From: Actinomycetes bacterium
Lineage (GTDB): Bacteria > Actinomycetota > Actinomycetes > Actinomycetales > Microbacteriaceae
Direction: 5' to 3'
Length of the DNA stretch: 15,143 bases
Assembly: GCA_023432005.1 (NCBI GenBank)
Contig: JAEYVF010000047.1
Coordinates: 1 to 15,143 of the forward strand
The notes under the pieces were generated by a model that was not told where the DNA came from, ran no database searches, and saw only the letters and a list, made by a program, of their open reading frames with translations. The position numbers and the translations under genes were made by a program. Of this stretch, positions 13,419 through 15,143 are shown piece by piece; position 1 is the stretch's first letter, and each line of letters begins with the position of its first letter.

Positions 13419-14327
13419 ATGAGCCGCATCATCCTCGACACCGACATCGGAACCGACGTCGACGACGCCCTCGCCCTCGCCGTGCTCCTCGGCTCGCCGG
13501 AGGTCGAGCTCGTCGGCATCACGACGGTGCACGGCGACACGCTGCTGCGCGCGCGCCTCGCCCGCCGCCTCATGCGCCTCGCCGACGCCGGTGCAGGGGT
13601 GCCGGTCATCCCGGGCCTCTCGCACACGCTCTCCGGGCGCGACATCTGGTGGCCGGGTCACGAGGGGAGGCTCCACGAGGCGCTCGAGCGCGAGGAGGTG
13701 CAGACCGAGCTCGACGCCGTCGAGTGGCTCGTCGAGACCGTCGCCGCGCATCCCGGCGAGATCGACCTGCTCGCCGTGGGCCCGCTCACCAACATCGCGG
13801 CGGCGATCGAAGCGGATGCCGCCTTCGCGAGCAGGCTGCGCACGCTCACGATCATGGGCGGTGACTTCTCGGCCGAGGGTCGGGCCTCCGAGCACAATCT
13901 GCGCTGCGACTGGGTCGCCGCCGACCGGGTGCTCCGCGCCGGCGCCGACCTCGTGGCCGTCGGCCTCGACGCGACGCGGACGGTGCGCATCTCGCCCGAG
14001 GAGGTCGCTCGCATCGGCACGGCCGGCCCCCTCGGAGCTGCGCTCGTCGCGGAGATCGGCGTCTGGTGGGAGCTCCACGACAGGGACTGGAGCAATCCGC
14101 ACGACCCCGTCGCAGCCATGACGCTCATCCGGCCCGAGCTGTTCTCCCGGGAGGAGGTGGCGGTGCGCGTGCTGTCACCCGAGCAGACGGACCCCGGGAT
14201 GGAGGGCCTGCTCGCCGACGAATCCCGAGCGCCCCGCATCGCGCGGGGCGTCATCCGTGATCGTGAGGCGCTCACCTCGTCGATCGTGGACCGCATCGTC
14301 GCCGCGGGAGAGGGCGTGACGCTCTGA
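13419..14327 (+). CDS. Nucleoside hydrolase (inosine/uridine-preferring type)
   Basis: A 302-residue protein. I take ATG 13419 (MSRIILDTDIGTDVDDALAL); another ATG at 13398 would add seven unlikely residues. The calcium-binding aspartate cluster DTDIGTDVDD (residues 7-16) is the hallmark of the IUNH fold in the form with one extra residue. Also present are LLAVGPLTNIAAAI (118-130), IMGGDF (145-150), EHNLRCDWVAADRVL (158-172, the E-x-N ribose-contact motif) and HDPVAAMTL (228-236) with the late catalytic-site histidine and aspartate. These enzymes cleave the N-glycosidic bond of ribonucleosides in salvage. Base specificity cannot be told from the sequence. It is cytosolic. pyrE follows 86 bp downstream on the same strand, linking it loosely to pyrimidine metabolism. 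Confidence 0.92.
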   Translation: MSRIILDTDIGTDVDDALALAVLLGSPEVELVGITTVHGDTLLRARLARRLMRLADAGAGVPVIPGLSHTLSGRDIWWPGHEGRLHEALEREEVQTELDAVEWLVETVAAHPGEIDLLAVGPLTNIAAAIEADAAFASRLRTLTIMGGDFSAEGRASEHNLRCDWVAADRVLRAGADLVAVGLDATRTVRISPEEVARIGTAGPLGAALVAEIGVWWELHDRDWSNPHDPVAAMTLIRPELFSREEVAVRVLSPEQTDPGMEGLLADESRAPRIARGVIRDREALTSSIVDRIVAAGEGVTL

Positions 14328-14360
14328 CCGGGGTCGCGGGCGACGCGGCGCCTGGGCCAA

Positions 14361-14374
14361 GCGGCAGAAGCCGC
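14361..14374 (+). terminator. Small hairpin GCGGC-agaa-GCCGC after the nucleoside hydrolase
   Basis: A 5-bp perfect stem with a four-base loop lies 33 bases after the stop codon. It has no U-tract. It is a weak terminator candidate between the nucleoside hydrolase and pyrE, which has its own promoter signature. Confidence 0.25.
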
Positions 14375-14400
14375 GCGAAGTGATCGGGCGGGCCGCGCTC

Positions 14401-14406
14401 TAGGCT
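14401..14406 (+). promoter_or_regulatory. Candidate leaderless -10 box TAGGCT for pyrE
   Basis: TAGGCT, seven bases, then GTG (14414). The seven bases contain GGAGG, so initiation could be leaderless or could use this very close Shine-Dalgarno. The hexamer is identical to that of the AEC and DUF6421 genes. Confidence 0.5.
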
Positions 14407-14413
14407 GGAGGCC

Positions 14414-14968
14414 GTGACCGACGCCCGCACCCAGCTCATCGAGCACATCACGAACGAGGCCGTGTTCCACGGCGACTTCACGCTCACGAGCGGCAAGAAG
14501 GCCAGCTACTACATCGACCTGCGCAAGCTGAGCCTCGACCACCGCGTCGCCCCGCTCATCGGCCAGGTCATGGTCGACCTGCTCGCCGAGATCCCCAACG
14601 TGGATGCGGTGGGCGGTCTCACGATGGGCGCCGACCCGATCGCCTCGGCCGTGCTGCACCAGGGTGCCGCGCGCGGGCTCTCGTACGACGCGTTCGTCGT
14701 GCGCAAGGAGCCGAAGGATCACGGACGCGGCCGCCAGGTCGAGGGACCGGACCTCGCGGGCAAGCGCGTCGTCGTGCTCGAGGACACCTCCACGACGGGC
14801 GGCTCCCCGCTCACGGCCATCGAGGCGCTTCGCAAGGTCGGCGCCGAGATCGCGGCCGTCGCCGTCGTCGTCGACCGCGCCACCGAGGCGCAGGAGCGCA
14901 TCGAGGCCGCGGGCTACCCGTATCTCGCCGCCATCCGCCTCTCCGACCTCGGGCTCGAGCCCCAGTAG
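14414..14968 (+). CDS. pyrE: Orotate phosphoribosyltransferase
   Basis: A 184-residue type-I phosphoribosyltransferase starting at GTG 14414. PyrE joins orotate to PRPP to make OMP in pyrimidine synthesis. Seen motifs are TLTSGKKASYYIDLRKL (residues 23-39, substrate binding), GGLTMGADPIASAVL (67-81), the flexible catalytic loop RKEPKDHGRGRQVEG (97-111), and the PRPP-binding signature VVVLEDTSTTGGS (119-131) with its two acidic residues. The TSTTGGS form is typical of actinobacterial PyrE. The length is normal. It sits apart from the other pyr genes, none of which is in the window. The stop codon TAG (14966-14968) is also the first half of the TAGTCT box of the next gene. Confidence 0.95.
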   Translation: MTDARTQLIEHITNEAVFHGDFTLTSGKKASYYIDLRKLSLDHRVAPLIGQVMVDLLAEIPNVDAVGGLTMGADPIASAVLHQGAARGLSYDAFVVRKEPKDHGRGRQVEGPDLAGKRVVVLEDTSTTGGSPLTAIEALRKVGAEIAAVAVVVDRATEAQERIEAAGYPYLAAIRLSDLGLEPQ

Positions 14969-14971
14969 TCT
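14966..14971 (+). promoter_or_regulatory. Candidate -10 box TAGTCT for the right-edge gene, overlapping the pyrE stop
   Basis: TAGTCT, nine bases, then ATG (14981). The TAG is the pyrE stop codon itself. It is a possible internal promoter giving a nearly leaderless transcript. The short gap (12 bp) also allows read-through from pyrE. Confidence 0.35.
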
Positions 14972-14980
14972 CATTCGGCC

Positions 14981-15143
14981 ATGAACGACCGACCCCGCGA
15001 CGACGATGAGCTGAACGCGAGCGACTGGCTCGCCTCCCGGTTCGGCGCCCAGGGCGAGCAGCAGCCCGCCCCGACGGCGCCGCCCGTGACGCCGCCCGCG
15101 TCCGCGCCGCCCGCGCCGCCGGTGACCGCTCCTCCCGCGGCAC
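14981..15143 (+). CDS. Hypothetical protein with proline/alanine-rich N-terminus (runs off right edge)
   Basis: The frame from ATG 14981 is open to the edge: 54 residues. It begins MNDRPRDDDELNASDWLASR, an acidic start, followed by FGAQGEQQP and then a run rich in Pro, Ala and Thr (PTAPPV, TPPASAPPAP, PVTAPPA). Such a low-complexity lead often precedes membrane segments in actinobacterial proteins, but none is visible here, so no function can be given. It starts 12 bp after pyrE and is probably co-transcribed with it, at least in part. GC bias by codon position fits a real gene. Confidence 0.6.
   Translation, partial: MNDRPRDDDELNASDWLASRFGAQGEQQPAPTAPPVTPPASAPPAPPVTAPPAA

Noticed and set aside
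15030..15143. Proline/alanine repeat at the right edge as a tandem DNA repeat
   Set aside because: Units such as CCGCCC vary and show no fixed period; it reads as a low-complexity Pro/Ala-rich protein segment in a continuing frame.

Overview
The window is very GC-rich (codon third positions are almost all G or C) and has actinobacterial features: GTG starts, leaderless genes carrying a TAGNCT-type -10 box right before the start codon, a DUF6421 protein, and a MmyB-type helix-turn-helix (HTH) regulator paired with a short-chain dehydrogenase. The dense recurrence of the word CGGATGC/GCATCCG resembles what I associate with Microbacteriaceae. Family-level placement is inference; the species cannot be read from the window. 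It looks like ordinary chromosome: I see no transposase, integrase, phage gene, CRISPR array, tRNA or rRNA.

Layout. 1-849 (-) is the N-terminal part of a DUF6421 protein that runs off the left edge. 850-1300 holds the ends of two broken genes facing away from each other: the C-terminus of a probable WYL/YafY-type regulator (-) and the C-terminal half of a VOC/glyoxalase-fold protein (+). This is what a deletion through a divergent gene pair would leave. Next come an ASCH-domain protein (-) and, divergently, an AEC-family permease (+). That permease converges on an alpha/beta hydrolase (-), and between the two lies a large nested palindrome built from three copies of a 15-base unit.

3759-9128 is a minus-strand block read from right to left: two acyl-CoA-dehydrogenase-fold flavin monooxygenases of the SfnB/DszC type and an NtaA/SnaA/DszA-type flavin-dependent monooxygenase, joined by overlapping stop/start codons, then an APC-family permease. 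The monooxygenase set resembles those used to strip sulfur (or sometimes nitrogen) from organic molecules when the preferred source is scarce. The partner flavin reductase and the usual ABC importer are not here. A 10-bp sequence repeated exactly 20 bp apart lies upstream of the first monooxygenase; its 9-bp core also sits upstream of the DUF6421 gene.

9263-12060 holds a membrane-anchored PI-PLC-type phosphodiesterase (-), then a MmyB-like HTH regulator (-) divergent from an SDR oxidoreductase (+), with a 6-3-6 palindrome between those two as candidate operator. 12130-15143 holds small housekeeping genes: RidA-type deaminase (+), exodeoxyribonuclease III (-), an inosine/uridine-type nucleoside hydrolase (+), orotate phosphoribosyltransferase PyrE (+), and the start of a proline-rich protein of unknown function at the right edge. 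XthA and the nucleoside hydrolase diverge from a 41-bp gap.

The signals that gene calls do not explain are the CGGATGC word (about 33 copies, roughly nine times expectation), the 2822-2884 palindrome, the shared GGGGTGCAA boxes and the deletion scar near 1057. I did not find a clearly new multi-gene system; the monooxygenase operon is the most substantial accessory unit.
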